A DNA stretch of 64,000 bases from Afifella sp. IM 167 (GCF_020144925.1 NZ_NSLC01000004.1:248001-312000); one strand, 5' to 3'; positions 27,320-37,031 are shown, counted from the stretch's first letter. Program-made: numbers and translations. Notes: a model not told the origin generated them from the sequence alone.

Positions 27320-28588
27320 CTAGAAGAGCTTGAGCTGCCCGCCGACCGGCACCGGAGGCGTGAAGAGATCGGTGCGGAGCATATCGCGCCGGACGTTGAG
27401 GCCGAGGCGGCGGCAGGCGAGCTCGAAACGCCGACCGATCTGCCAGGCATATGGGCCCCTGCCCTTCTGGCGCTCGCCCCAGGCGGCGTCATAATCCTTG
27501 CCGCCGCGCATGGAGCGCATCACCGACAGGACATGCTCGGCGCTGTCGGGAAAGTTCTCCGCGAGCCATTCCTTGAAGAGCGGCGCCACTTCCAGCGGCA
27601 GGCGCAGGAGGACGTAGCCGGCCGAGGTCGCGCCCGCGGCCGAGCCCGCTTCTAGGAGCCGCTCCACCTCGCTGTCGGTCAAGACCGGCACGATCGGCGC
27701 GGTCATCACCGCCACCGGCACGCCCGCTTTCGCCAGACCGGCCATCGCCTCGAGGCGCTTCTGCGGCGTGGAGGCCCGCGGCTCCATCTTGCGCGCCAGC
27801 TTGCGGTCGAGCGTCGTCAGCGAGATGCCGACCTTGACGAGCCCCTTTTCGGCCATCGGCGCCAGGATATCGAGGTCGCGCAGGACGAGCGCCGATTTCG
27901 TGACGATGCCGACGGGATGGTTCGCCTCCGCCAGCACCTCCAGGATCTGGCGCATGATGCGATACTGGCGCTCGACCGGCTGATAGGGATCGGTATTGGT
28001 GCCGATGGCGATGGTCTTCACCTCGTAGCCGGGCGCCGCCAGCTCCTTTTCCAGGAGCCTTGCCGCGTCGGGCTTGGCGAAGAGCCGCGTCTCGAAATCG
28101 AGGCCGGGCGAGAGGCCCATATAGGCGTGGGTCGGGCGGGCGAAGCAGTAGGCGCAGCCATGCTCGCAGCCGCGATAGGGATTGATCGAACGGTCGAAGG
28201 AGATGTCCGGCGAGGAATTGCGGGTGATGATCTTTCTCGGCGTTTCGAAGGTCACCTCGGTCTTCAGCCGCGGCAGCTCGTCGAGGCTCTCCCAGCCGTC
28301 GTCGAAGGCCTCGCGCCTTTCCGCTTCGTAGCGGCCGCTCTCGTTGGAGGCGGCGCCGCGGCCGCGACGGCGCTGCGGCAGGACATGCGGAATGGAAGCG
28401 GGCGGAACGGAAGCGGGCGGAACGGCGGAGGGCAAGAGGTCTGCCTGGCCGAGCGCCCGCCACGCCGCCTCATTGGCTCCCCTGACGCGCGACGAGGGGG
28501 AGGAGGCGGAGCTCCGGCGCGGGGCTGGCGCGGAGGCTGCACCCGGGGTGTGGGGTCTTGGGGCGGTGTCGAGGCTCGGCTCAGGCAT
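27320..28588 (-). CDS. PA0069-family radical SAM protein
   Basis: 422 residues. The radical SAM cysteines are C141-x3-C145-x2-C148 (YRGCEHGCAYCFARPTHAY), preceded by SFDRSINPYRG, which is the form seen in the PA0069/SplB-like group. The first 100 residues are low-complexity Pro/Ser/Ala with a 15-base repeat around 28385-28425 (PPAS units) and are probably disordered. It must bind a 4Fe-4S cluster and SAM; the substrate is unknown despite wide distribution. It lies 137 bp downstream of rnhB on the same strand's other side and is divergent from the GT-like gene. Confidence 0.88.
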   Translation of the reverse strand: MPEPSLDTAPRPHTPGAASAPAPRRSSASSPSSRVRGANEAAWRALGQADLLPSAVPPASVPPASIPHVLPQRRRGRGAASNESGRYEAERREAFDDGWESLDELPRLKTEVTFETPRKIITRNSSPDISFDRSINPYRGCEHGCAYCFARPTHAYMGLSPGLDFETRLFAKPDAARLLEKELAAPGYEVKTIAIGTNTDPYQPVERQYRIMRQILEVLAEANHPVGIVTKSALVLRDLDILAPMAEKGLVKVGISLTTLDRKLARKMEPRASTPQKRLEAMAGLAKAGVPVAVMTAPIVPVLTDSEVERLLEAGSAAGATSAGYVLLRLPLEVAPLFKEWLAENFPDSAEHVLSVMRSMRGGKDYDAAWGERQKGRGPYAWQIGRRFELACRRLGLNVRRDMLRTDLFTPPVPVGGQLKLF

Positions 28589-28741
28589 AGGCCATCAGAT
28601 AATGCTAACATCGGAACATTACAAGAACAAATGAGACTTTATTCCCACGAAATGGCGCTGCGCTCTGACGCGCTTCGCGCGACGGCTAAAATTTGTATGA
28701 TTGTTGTTGGGGTTAGTGAGGGGTTCGGATAACAGGCCGTG

Positions 28742-29248
28742 ATGATCAGCGTCGTGCTCACCCAGCCGCGGGAGGCCCACCACCTTGCCCGGAGCCTCGC
28801 CGCCCTCGTTCCGGCGGCGGTGGAAGGGCTGGTGCGCGATGCGCTGGTTCTCGGCGATTCGGCATCGGAGGAGATGCTGGCCGTGACCGAGGCGGCCGGC
28901 GCGGAATTCTTCGCCCACCACCAGCTCGCCGACGCCGTGCGCACGGCGCGGGGCGACTGGCTCCTCGTGATGGAGGGTGGCGCAAGGCCGCTCGATGGCT
29001 GGATGGGAGAAGTGCGCGCCTTCGTCGCCGATGCCGACGGCGCCTCGGCGGTCTTCACGCTCGCAGGCTCGCGGCTCGGGCGGCTTGCCCATTATTTCTC
29101 AAGGCCCCCTGCCCTGCGCCGCGGTCTCCTCATCCGCCGCGAGGAAGCCGCCGAGGCGGCAAGGAGCGCGTGCCATATCGAAACGCTCGCCCGCCGGCGC
29201 GGCAGCAGGCGCCTGGCGGCAAGGCTGGAGCCACCCGCGCGGGCCTAG
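28742..29248 (+). CDS. Short glycosyltransferase-like protein
   Basis: 168 residues from ATG 28742; a GTG at 28739 is adjacent. The N-terminus ISVVLTQPREAHHLARSLAALVPAAVEGLVRD and GDWLLVMEGGARPLDGWM resemble the nucleotide-binding half of a GT-A (family 2) glycosyltransferase. The DxD motif and acceptor half are lacking, so catalytic activity is doubtful. Its stop overlaps the stop of moaB on the other strand in a shared CTAG. I recall similar short GT-like genes beside moaB in related genomes; no function is known to me. Confidence 0.6.
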   Translation: MISVVLTQPREAHHLARSLAALVPAAVEGLVRDALVLGDSASEEMLAVTEAAGAEFFAHHQLADAVRTARGDWLLVMEGGARPLDGWMGEVRAFVADADGASAVFTLAGSRLGRLAHYFSRPPALRRGLLIRREEAAEAARSACHIETLARRRGSRRLAARLEPPARA

Positions 29249-29784
29249 CTCTTCCTGCGCCGCAGATGCTCGTCGAGCCGCGGCATGATCTCCACGAAAT
29301 TGCAGGGCATGGTGCGGTAGTCGAGCTGGGCCTTCAGGATGCCGTCCCAGGCGTCGCGGCAGGCGCCCGGCGAGCCGGGCAGGACGAAGATGTAGGTCGC
29401 GCCGGCAACGCCGGCCGTCGCCCGCGACTGGATGGTGGCAGCGCCGATCTTGTCGAAGGACAGGCGGTGAAACAGCGCCGAAAAGCCCTCCATGCGCTTT
29501 TCGAAGAGGGGCTCGATGGCTTCCGGGGTGATGTCGCGGCCGGTAAAGCCGGTACCGCCGGTGGTGATGACGACGTCGACCCCGGGATCGGCGATCCATT
29601 CCCGCACGATGGCGCGGATCTCCTCCACCTCGTCGCGCACGATCCGGCGGTCATGGAGGCGGTGGCCGGCTTCGGCAAGGCGCGCCTGCAGCGTGTCGCC
29701 CGAACGGTCGCCCGCCAGGTCGCGGGTGTCGGAGACGGTGAGGACCGCAATCGCGAGCGGGATGAAGGGGCGGGCTTCGGCCAT
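29245..29784 (-). CDS. moaB: Molybdenum cofactor biosynthesis protein B
   Basis: 179 residues from ATG 29784. The MogA/MoaB fold is clear: LTVSDTRDLAGDRSGDTL, then ITTGGTGFTGRDITPEAIEPLFEKRMEGF in pieces, and FVLPGSPGACRDAW. It is expected to adenylylate molybdopterin or otherwise help molybdenum insertion. No other moa/moe gene is nearby. The start lies 10 bp past cydB, so it is probably cotranscribed with cydAB by position alone. Confidence 0.93.
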   Translation of the reverse strand: MAEARPFIPLAIAVLTVSDTRDLAGDRSGDTLQARLAEAGHRLHDRRIVRDEVEEIRAIVREWIADPGVDVVITTGGTGFTGRDITPEAIEPLFEKRMEGFSALFHRLSFDKIGAATIQSRATAGVAGATYIFVLPGSPGACRDAWDGILKAQLDYRTMPCNFVEIMPRLDEHLRRRKS

Positions 29785-29794
29785 TCGGGCTGCC

Positions 29795-30811
29795 TCAGTG
29801 ATAGGTGTCGCCCGGGCGGACCCTGCCGCGGAACGTCCAGTAATTGAAGGCGGTGTAGGCAAGGTTCACCGGGATCAGCGCCAGCGCCCCGACGAGAAGG
29901 AAAAGCTGCGTTTCCGGCGAGGAGGCGGCTTCCATGACGGTGACGCCGCCCGGCCCGTCGCCCGGCGGCGGCACGATGAAGGGCCAGGTGGAGACGGCAA
30001 GGCCGAGGAAGCAGAAGAGAAAGATCCCCATCGTGCCGAAGAAGGGCAGGAAGCGCCCGTCCGCCCAGATCGCCCGCAGGACGAGGAAGGCGAGGCCCGC
30101 CGTCAGGATCGGCAGGGGCCAGAGCATGCCGATATTCGGCCAGGCGAACCAGCGTTCGGCGATGCGCGAGACCGTCAGCGGCGTCCACAGGCTGACGAGC
30201 GCGACGAAGACCATGACGGCGGCGAGCAGGGGCACGGCGAGCGCCCGCATGCGATCGCGCACGGGCCCTTCCGTCTTCAGCATGATCCAGGTGACGCCGA
30301 GCAGCCCGTAGCCGGCGATCAGCCCCAGCGCGCAACACAGGGTGAAGGCGTTGAACCAGTCGAACGGGCCGCCGGCGAAGGCGCCGTCCCTCACCACGAC
30401 GCCCTGGATCAGGCCGCCGAGGATGAGCCCCTGCGCGAAGGTCGCCACCAGCGAGCCGAAGAAGAAGGTGAAGTCCCAGGCGCGGTTTTCCGAGACGACG
30501 CGGAACTCGAAGGAGACCCCGCGCAGGATCAGCGCCAGCAGCATGACGATGACGGGGATGTAGAGCGCCGGCATGATGATGGCGTAGGCCTTCGGGAAGG
30601 CGACCCACAGGCCGCCGCCACCGAGCACCAGCCAGGTCTCGTTGCCATCCCAGAAGGGCGCCACGGAACTCATCATCTGGTCGCGCTCCACCCGGTCGCG
30701 GGCGAGCGGGAAGAGGATGCCGAGGCCGAGGTCGAAGCCGTCCATCAGGACGTAGAGCGTGACGGCAACGCCGAGAAGGCCGATCCAGATCGCCGGGAGC
30801 CATTCTTCCAT
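29795..30811 (-). CDS. cydB: Cytochrome bd-type quinol oxidase subunit II
   Basis: 338 residues with about eight transmembrane helices. It opens WIGLLGVAVTLYVLMDGFDLGLGILFP in two pieces, the conserved CydB start with the acidic DGFDLG. It supports the heme-bearing subunit I in reducing O2 to water. It begins three bases after the cydA stop. No cydX or cydDC was found beside it. Confidence 0.95.
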   Translation of the reverse strand: MEEWLPAIWIGLLGVAVTLYVLMDGFDLGLGILFPLARDRVERDQMMSSVAPFWDGNETWLVLGGGGLWVAFPKAYAIIMPALYIPVIVMLLALILRGVSFEFRVVSENRAWDFTFFFGSLVATFAQGLILGGLIQGVVVRDGAFAGGPFDWFNAFTLCCALGLIAGYGLLGVTWIMLKTEGPVRDRMRALAVPLLAAVMVFVALVSLWTPLTVSRIAERWFAWPNIGMLWPLPILTAGLAFLVLRAIWADGRFLPFFGTMGIFLFCFLGLAVSTWPFIVPPPGDGPGGVTVMEAASSPETQLFLLVGALALIPVNLAYTAFNYWTFRGRVRPGDTYH

Positions 30812-30814
30812 CGT

Positions 30815-32218
30815 TCAGACCCTCGCCTGCGTCGAAGGTTCGGCGCGCCCGCCGCCCGCCCCGGAGAGCGGGCGGTGCGGCACGCCATGCTCGGTGGCCG
30901 ACCCCCGCTCCGGTCCCTTGTTGAGAAGCCGGTTCATGTAGAAGATCCCGGCGGCGAAGATGATGGCGTAGACGAGGACGAAGAGCGCCAGCGAAGCGCC
31001 GACCTGCGCGGCAAGCACCGGCGAGGCCGCCTCGGAGGTCCTCAAAATGCCGGTCGCCACCCAGGGCTGGCGGCCGATCTCCGTCACCATCCAGCCGGCG
31101 AGAATGGCGATGAAGCCGAGCGGCCAGGAATTGGCGGCGACGAAGAGAAAGCGGTCGGCGGAAAAGAGCCGGCCGCGCAGCCAAGCATAGCCGCCCCAAT
31201 AGGCGAGCGCGATCATGAAGAGGCCGAGGCCGACCATGATGCGGAAGGAATAAAAGACCGGCCCGACCGGCGGCCGGTCCACGGGCGCGAAGGCCTTCAG
31301 GCCGGTGACCGTGCCGTTCCATTCATGCGTCAGGATGAGGCTCGCCAGATTCGGCAGGGCGATCTCGTAGCGGTTCTCCTCCGCCTCCATGTCCGGGATG
31401 GCGAATAGGATGAGCGGCGCCACGGCCTCGGCCGGCCAGTGCGCCTCGATCGCGGCGATCTTCGCCGGCTGGTATTCTTGGGTGTTGAGCCCGTGCCGGT
31501 CGCCGATGAAAAGCTGCAGGGGCGCCAGCACCATCAGGAGGCCGAGGCCCATCCTGAGCATGGTGTGCGCATCGTCGAGATGGCGGTTGCGCAGGATGAA
31601 GCGCGCGCCGACGGCCGTCACCACCAGCGCCGTGGTGATGTAGGCGGCGGTGAGCATATGGGCGAAGCGCCAGGGGAAGGTGGGGTTGATGATGATCGCC
31701 CACCAGTCGGTCGGATAGGCGATGCCGTCCTTCATCTCGTAGCCCGCCGGATACTGCATCCAGGAATTGGCGGAGAGAATCCAGAAGGCGGAAATCGCCG
31801 TGCCGAGGGCGACGAGGATGGAGGCGGCAAAGTGCACCGAACGCGGCACCCGCTGCCAGCCGAAGAGCATGATGCCGAGGAAGCCGGCTTCCAGGAAGAA
31901 GGCGGTCAGCACCTCGTAGCCGATGGCCGGGCCGATGACGTTGCCGACGACTTCCGAATAGCGGCTCCAGTTGGTGCCGAACTGGTAGGAGAGGACGATG
32001 CCGGAGACGACGCCCATGGCGAAGGAGACGGCGAATACCTTCGTCCAGTAGCGGGCGAGGTAGCGGTGCCGCTCGCTGCCGGTGGCGAGCGCATAGCCTT
32101 CCAGCGTCGCCACGAAAGCGGAGGTGCCGATGGTGAAGGCCGGGAAGATGATGTGGAAGGCGATGGTGAAGGCGAACTGCACCCGGGCGAGGATCAGTCC
32201 GTCGAGCTGCCAGTCCAC
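30815..32218 (-). CDS. cydA: Cytochrome bd-type quinol oxidase subunit I
   Basis: 467 residues from GTG 32218, chosen because GGGAGG sits just upstream; a longer in-frame ATG at 32299 lacks support. The heme ligand His22 lies in FTIAFHIIFPAFTIG, and the Q-loop begins GDRHGLNTQEYQPAKIAA. The protein is about 55 residues shorter than E. coli CydA, so the quinol loop is short. That suggests the cyanide-insensitive CIO-type bd oxidase rather than the E. coli type (inference). With CydB it gives a high-affinity O2 branch. Confidence 0.94.
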   Translation of the reverse strand: MDWQLDGLILARVQFAFTIAFHIIFPAFTIGTSAFVATLEGYALATGSERHRYLARYWTKVFAVSFAMGVVSGIVLSYQFGTNWSRYSEVVGNVIGPAIGYEVLTAFFLEAGFLGIMLFGWQRVPRSVHFAASILVALGTAISAFWILSANSWMQYPAGYEMKDGIAYPTDWWAIIINPTFPWRFAHMLTAAYITTALVVTAVGARFILRNRHLDDAHTMLRMGLGLLMVLAPLQLFIGDRHGLNTQEYQPAKIAAIEAHWPAEAVAPLILFAIPDMEAEENRYEIALPNLASLILTHEWNGTVTGLKAFAPVDRPPVGPVFYSFRIMVGLGLFMIALAYWGGYAWLRGRLFSADRFLFVAANSWPLGFIAILAGWMVTEIGRQPWVATGILRTSEAASPVLAAQVGASLALFVLVYAIIFAAGIFYMNRLLNKGPERGSATEHGVPHRPLSGAGGGRAEPSTQARV

Positions 32219-32348
32219 AAAGCGCCTCCCTTGACGGCACGATTGTTCCCGAGAAGGGCGGCAACTTCCACCCCTGTCATGGCAGGCCCGTGACGCCATG
32301 CGCCAAAAGCCGCCAAAGACCGGACCCAGCCCGCAGCTAGGGCGCCCG

Positions 32349-33617
32349 TCACTCCTCGGCGAGGATTTCCTCGTCCGTGACGATCGATTCCGGATCGGGC
32401 TGGAGCACGGCCGTCTGCGGGGTCATCGCCCGCGAACTGGGCACCGCCGCGAAGCTCTCGCGCTGCTCCTGCGGCACAGGGCCGCGGCGCTGCGTGCGGT
32501 AGACGGCAAACACGGCGATGGCGAAGTGCGACACGGCCGTCAGCCAGAAGAGGCCGGATGGCCCCAGACCATCCATGGCGAGAGAGGCGACGAGCGGTCC
32601 GACCATGGTGCCGGCGCCGTAGAGCAGCAGCAGGCTGCCCGAGATCTGCACGAAGCTCTGCTGCGAGGCGTGGTCGTTCGCATGGGCGACGGCGATCGAA
32701 TAGAGGGTGTAGGAGGCCGCGCCATAGACGGCGAAGAGACCGATGAGAAGAAAGCCCTCCGTCGGCTGCAGAAGGGCGACGCCCAGGCCGGCGAGGCCGG
32801 AGACGAGGCCGGCCCCGGCGATGACGAAGCGGCGGTCGAGGCGGTCGGAGATGCGCCCGGCCGGCATCTGGGCCAGCGCGCCCATGATGATGGCAATGCT
32901 CATCAGCCCGGCGATCTGCGTGGAAGGAAGGCCGATCCGGACGCCGAAGAGCGGCCCCAGCGTGCCGAAGGAGCCGTTGGCGACGCCGACCAAAAGGACG
33001 GAGACGAAGGCGACCGGCGAATTGCGGAAGAGGGCCGGCAGGTCGAGCTTGACGCCGGCGAGCGGCTGCGGGACCGCGGCGCGCGACAGCGCCAGCGGCA
33101 TCAGGGCGAGGCAGAAGAAGATGGCGCCGACCATGAAGAGATGCGGCGAATGCGGATCGCCCGCGCCGACGAGGAGCTGGCCGACGACGATCGCCGCATA
33201 GGTGATCGTCATGTAGACGCCGAAGACGAGGCCGCGGTTCTCGTTGGTGGCGCGCTCGTTGAGCCAGCTCTCGATGATCATGAAGCAGGAAGCGAGGGCA
33301 AAGCCGGAGAAGAAGCGCAGGAAGATCCACGAGACCGAATTCACCCACATCCCGTTGAGCAGGACGATGACGGCGGCGGCCGCCGCGGCGGCCGCGAAAG
33401 CCCGGATATGGCCGACGGAGGCGACGATGCGCGGCGCGGCGAGGCAGCTCGCCACGAAGCCGAAGGCCCAGCCTGTGCCGACGAGGCCGAGAGAGAGCGT
33501 GGAAAAGCCCTCCATGCCGCCGCGGATCGGCAGCAGAATGGCGTGCAGACCATTGGCCGTGAGAAGGAAGGCAACGCTGAGCAATAGCGCCGCGATCGGC
33601 AGAAGTTGACGTGCCAT
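32349..33617 (-). CDS. MFS transporter (YcaD-like)
   Basis: 422 residues with twelve predicted transmembrane segments and MFS cytoplasmic loops (GRISDRLDRRFVI between helices 8 and 9; ESWLNERATNENRGLVFG after helix 4). The WLNERA motif is typical of the YcaD/UMF1-like branch. The C-terminal 50 residues are polar and acidic. The substrate is unknown. It lies 131 bp past the cydA start and the two genes share orientation, but a separate promoter is likely. Confidence 0.85.
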   Translation of the reverse strand: MARQLLPIAALLLSVAFLLTANGLHAILLPIRGGMEGFSTLSLGLVGTGWAFGFVASCLAAPRIVASVGHIRAFAAAAAAAAVIVLLNGMWVNSVSWIFLRFFSGFALASCFMIIESWLNERATNENRGLVFGVYMTITYAAIVVGQLLVGAGDPHSPHLFMVGAIFFCLALMPLALSRAAVPQPLAGVKLDLPALFRNSPVAFVSVLLVGVANGSFGTLGPLFGVRIGLPSTQIAGLMSIAIIMGALAQMPAGRISDRLDRRFVIAGAGLVSGLAGLGVALLQPTEGFLLIGLFAVYGAASYTLYSIAVAHANDHASQQSFVQISGSLLLLYGAGTMVGPLVASLAMDGLGPSGLFWLTAVSHFAIAVFAVYRTQRRGPVPQEQRESFAAVPSSRAMTPQTAVLQPDPESIVTDEEILAEE

Positions 33618-33716
33618 CTTTGAATCGGGTGCGGCCAGAGTTGAGCGCTGGGCGGTAGACCCCGCAATGGCGGACGGTCAAGGCCCGGCTACATCACGGT
33701 TTACGACAGCTTGATC

Positions 33717-34643
33717 TCACTGCGTGTCGCCGGCCTGCGACAGCGCCTCCGAAAGCGCCAGAAGATCGCGCCAGACGAGCTTCTTCTGCATGGCGTTGCG
33801 CAGCAGATAAGCGGGGTGGAAAGTCGCCATGACGCGGATCTTGCGGCGGCCGGTGTCGAACTCCGACCAGCGGCCGCGCAGGCGCGTGATGCCCATCGTG
33901 GTATCGAGCATCTCCTTGGCGGCGGCATTGCCGAGCAGGACGAGGAAGTCGGGATCGGCGAGCTCGATCTGCCGCGAAATGAAGGGCCGGCAGATCGCCC
34001 GCTCCATCGGCGAGGGCTCGCGGTTGCCGGGAGGGCGCCAGGGAATGGTGTTGGCGATGTAGACCATCGTGCGGTCGAGGCCGATCGCCGCCAGCATGCG
34101 GTCGAGCAGCTGGCCGGAGCGTCCGACGAAGGGCAGGCCCTGGATGTCCTCGTCGCGGCCCGGCGCCTCGCCGACGAACATGACGCGGCCTTGCGGGTTG
34201 CCGTCGGCGAAGACGAGCTGGGTCGCGGTGCGCTTCAGGTTGCAGCCCTCGAAGCCTGCCATGATCTCCTTCAGCGCCTCCAGCGAGGCGGCGCTGCGGG
34301 CCGCCTCCCGGGCGGCCATGACGGCTTCCTCCGATGGAAGCTGGGCCGGGGCGACAGCGGGCGCTTGGGCATGCGCCGGCTCGCCCGCAGCAGCTTCCGG
34401 GCGCCGCGTCTCCTCGCCGCCGGAGCGGCGCTCCTCGGCTTCCGCTCCAGCCTGGCGCCGCGCGGCCTGCCGCCTTTCGGCGAGTTCCCGGCTTTCCGCA
34501 TAGCGGTCGACCGGCTCCTCGGAGAGCGCGCAATCGACGCCCGCCTCCACATAGAAGCGCAGAAGCTCTTTCAGGGCCGGCTTGGAGAGGGCGGGGTTCA
34601 CGGCACCACTTCTGCCACCAAGCGCGTCTTTGCGGAAGGCCAA
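33717..34643 (-). CDS. Family-4-like uracil-DNA glycosylase with incomplete Fe-S ligands
   Basis: 308 residues. The catalytic core (from about 120) has [20 protein letters not shown] (158-177) and the C-terminal HPAYLLR (276-282), as in family 4 uracil-DNA glycosylases. Of the four cysteines that hold their 4Fe-4S cluster, only two have equivalents: C134 (FEGCNLKRT) and C218 (ERAICRPF). F131 and W202 ([11 protein letters not shown]) stand where the other two would be, so a normal cluster is unlikely. The first 120 residues are a long Ala/Glu/Arg-rich extension. It is divergent from ETF-QO. Confidence 0.85.
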   Translation of the reverse strand: MAFRKDALGGRSGAVNPALSKPALKELLRFYVEAGVDCALSEEPVDRYAESRELAERRQAARRQAGAEAEERRSGGEETRRPEAAAGEPAHAQAPAVAPAQLPSEEAVMAAREAARSAASLEALKEIMAGFEGCNLKRTATQLVFADGNPQGRVMFVGEAPGRDEDIQGLPFVGRSGQLLDRMLAAIGLDRTMVYIANTIPWRPPGNREPSPMERAICRPFISRQIELADPDFLVLLGNAAAKEMLDTTMGITRLRGRWSEFDTGRRKIRVMATFHPAYLLRNAMQKKLVWRDLLALSEALSQAGDTQ

Positions 34644-34710
34644 TCGGCCGCAGCAATTGAACAGGAGCGTCGCGGCAGTCTATGCGTTGAAGGACAAACG
34701 GGAGACAGTC

Positions 34711-36390
34711 ATGGAAGCTGCCCAGACGCCGGAGGGGGAAACCCCGGAGCGCGAAAGCATGGAATACGACGTGGTGATCGTCGGCGCAGGGCCGGCCGGT
34801 CTTGCCGCCGCGATCCGACTGAAGGAACTCGACGAGAACATCTCCGTCGTCGTCCTGGAAAAGGGCTCGGAAGTCGGCGCGCACATCCTTTCCGGCGCGG
34901 TGATCGATCCGGTCGGGCTCGACAAGCTGATCCCCGACTGGCGCAATGACCCGGACCGGCCGCTGACCACCCATGTGACGCAGGACAGGTTCCTCTATCT
35001 CGGCCCCGCCGGCTCGGCGCGACTGCCGAATTTCATGATGCCGAAACTGATGAGCAACCACGGCAGCTATATCGGCTCCCTGGGGCGCATCTGCCAATGG
35101 CTCGCCGGCAAGGCCGAGGCGCTCGGCGTGGAGATCTATCCGGGCTTTGCCGCGGCCGAAATCCTGACCGACGACGCCGGCAAGGTCATCGGGGTCGCCA
35201 CCGGCGACATGGGCGTCGGCCGCGACGGAAAGCCGGGTCCGGCCTACCAGCCCGGCATGGCGCTGCTCGGCCGCTACACGCTTTTCGGCGAAGGCGCGCG
35301 CGGCTCGCTCTCCAAGGAACTGATCGCCCGCTTCGCGCTCGACGAGGGCCGCGATCCGCCGAAATTCGGCATTGGCCTGAAAGAGCTCTGGGAGATCGAC
35401 CCGGAGAAGCACGAGCCCGGCCTCATCCAGCATTCCTTCGGCTGGCCGCTCGACAATTCCACCGGCGGCGGCTCCTTCCTCTACCATTTCGAGGACAACA
35501 AGGTGGCGGTCGGCTTCGTCGTCCACCTCAACTATTCCAACCCGTATCTGGAGCCCTTCCAGGAGTTCCAGCGCTTCAAGACGCATCCGACGATCGCGCC
35601 CCTCTTTGAAGGCGCCAAGCGGATCGGCTACGGCGCGCGCGCCATCACCGAGGGCGGCTGGCAGTCGGTGCCGAAGCTCTCCTTCCCGGGCGGGGCGCTG
35701 ATCGGCTGTTCCGCGGGCTTCGTCAACGTGCCGCGCATCAAGGGCACGCACAACGCCATGCTCTCGGGCATGCTGTGCGCCGAGCATGTCGCCGAAGCGC
35801 TCTCCGCAGGACGCAGCCACGACGAGGTCGCCGGCTACGACGCCGCCTGGCGGCATTCGGAGATCGGCGACGACCTCAAGAAGGTGCGCAACGTCAAGCC
35901 GCTCTGGTCGCGCTATGGCACGGTGGGGGGCGTGATGCTCGGCGGCATCGACATGCTGATGAATTCCTGGTGGGGATTTTCGCCCTTCGGCACGCTCTCC
36001 CACGGCAAGCCGGACTATGCGAGCCTGAAGCCGGCCGACAAGGCGAAGAAGATCGCCTATCCCAAGCCCGACGGCGTCCTCACCTTCGACAAGCCCTCCT
36101 CGGTGTTCCTGTCCAACACCAACCACGAGGAGGACCAGCCGGTGCATCTGAGGCTCGCCGACCCCATCATCCAGAAGGAGAGCGAATGGGGCACCTATGC
36201 CGGCCCCTCGGCGCGCTACTGCCCGGCCGGAGTCTACGAATGGATCGCGGAGGATGGCGCGGAGCCGCGCTTCCAGATCAACGCGCAGAACTGCGTCCAC
36301 TGCAAGACCTGCGATATCAAGGATCCGAACCGCAACATCACCTGGGTGCCGCCGCAGGGCGGTGAAGGCCCGATCTATACGGGCATGTAG
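34711..36390 (+). CDS. Electron transfer flavoprotein-ubiquinone oxidoreductase
   Basis: 559 residues from ATG 34711 (GGGAGAC upstream). The N-terminal FAD dinucleotide motif is VVIVGAGPAG (21-30). The C-terminal 4Fe-4S ligands are C504 and C528-x2-C531-x2-C534 (NCVHCKTCDIKDPNRN), ending in the family-typical WVPPQGGEGP. It passes electrons from ETF, reduced by acyl-CoA and other dehydrogenases, to ubiquinone at the inner membrane. The etfAB genes are not here. It shares a 67-bp divergent region with the UDG gene. Confidence 0.97.
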   Translation: MEAAQTPEGETPERESMEYDVVIVGAGPAGLAAAIRLKELDENISVVVLEKGSEVGAHILSGAVIDPVGLDKLIPDWRNDPDRPLTTHVTQDRFLYLGPAGSARLPNFMMPKLMSNHGSYIGSLGRICQWLAGKAEALGVEIYPGFAAAEILTDDAGKVIGVATGDMGVGRDGKPGPAYQPGMALLGRYTLFGEGARGSLSKELIARFALDEGRDPPKFGIGLKELWEIDPEKHEPGLIQHSFGWPLDNSTGGGSFLYHFEDNKVAVGFVVHLNYSNPYLEPFQEFQRFKTHPTIAPLFEGAKRIGYGARAITEGGWQSVPKLSFPGGALIGCSAGFVNVPRIKGTHNAMLSGMLCAEHVAEALSAGRSHDEVAGYDAAWRHSEIGDDLKKVRNVKPLWSRYGTVGGVMLGGIDMLMNSWWGFSPFGTLSHGKPDYASLKPADKAKKIAYPKPDGVLTFDKPSSVFLSNTNHEEDQPVHLRLADPIIQKESEWGTYAGPSARYCPAGVYEWIAEDGAEPRFQINAQNCVHCKTCDIKDPNRNITWVPPQGGEGPIYTGM

Positions 36391-36428
36391 GCGCCCCGCT
36401 TCGCCGGGCACGCCGGAAGGAGACGCCG

Positions 36429-37013
36429 ATGAAGCTTGAGCCCCCCTTCCGGCGCGCGACGCCGGACGACGCAGCCGCGATGGCCGAACTCGTCAACATG
36501 GCCGGCGAGGGCCTGCCCGTCTATCTGTGGTCCGGCATGGCGGCCGAGGGCGAGGACGTCTGGGCGCTCGGACGCCAGCGAGCACAGCGGGAAGAAGGCA
36601 GCTTCTCCTACCGCAACACAGTGGTCGCGGAGGCGGGCGGCAAGGTCGCCGCCTGTCTCATCGGCTATCCGCTCGCCGCCGAGCCGGAGCCGATCGGCCC
36701 CGACATGCCGGCGATGTTCGTGCCCCTGCAGGAGCTGGAGAACCTCGCCCCCGCCACCTGGTACGTGAACGTGCTCGCCGCCTATCCCGAGCACCGCGGA
36801 AAGGGTCTTGGGCGCGGCCTCCTCGCCATCGCCGACGCCATCGCCGCCGAAGCCGGGCTTTCAGGCCTTTCCATCATCGTCTCGGACGCCAATCACGGCG
36901 CGCGCCGGCTCTACGAGAGCTGCGGCTATGCCGAGATCGCGATGCGGCCGATGGTGAAGGAGGGCTGGGAGAACGGGGGCGAGAACTGGGTCCTGCTGGT
37001 GAAGCGGCTCTAG
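36429..37013 (+). CDS. GNAT-family N-acetyltransferase
   Basis: 194 residues. The acetyl-CoA motif A is clear: WYVNVLAAYPEHRGKGLGRGLLAIAD, in which the segment RGKGLGRGLL corresponds to the Q/RxxGxG/A loop. The C-terminal NHGARRLYESCGYAEIAMRPMV is typical of GNAT motif B. The substrate is unknown. It starts 39 bp after ETF-QO and is probably cotranscribed with it, and converges with the Uma2 gene. Confidence 0.87.
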   Translation: MKLEPPFRRATPDDAAAMAELVNMAGEGLPVYLWSGMAAEGEDVWALGRQRAQREEGSFSYRNTVVAEAGGKVAACLIGYPLAAEPEPIGPDMPAMFVPLQELENLAPATWYVNVLAAYPEHRGKGLGRGLLAIADAIAAEAGLSGLSIIVSDANHGARRLYESCGYAEIAMRPMVKEGWENGGENWVLLVKRL

Positions 37014-37031
37014 CGAGCGAACGTCCATGCC

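Noticed and set aside
27320-28588. Spore photoproduct lyase
   Set aside because: The Cys motif and INPYRG context resemble that group, but the organism type is non-sporulating and the sequence fits the broader PA0069 family.
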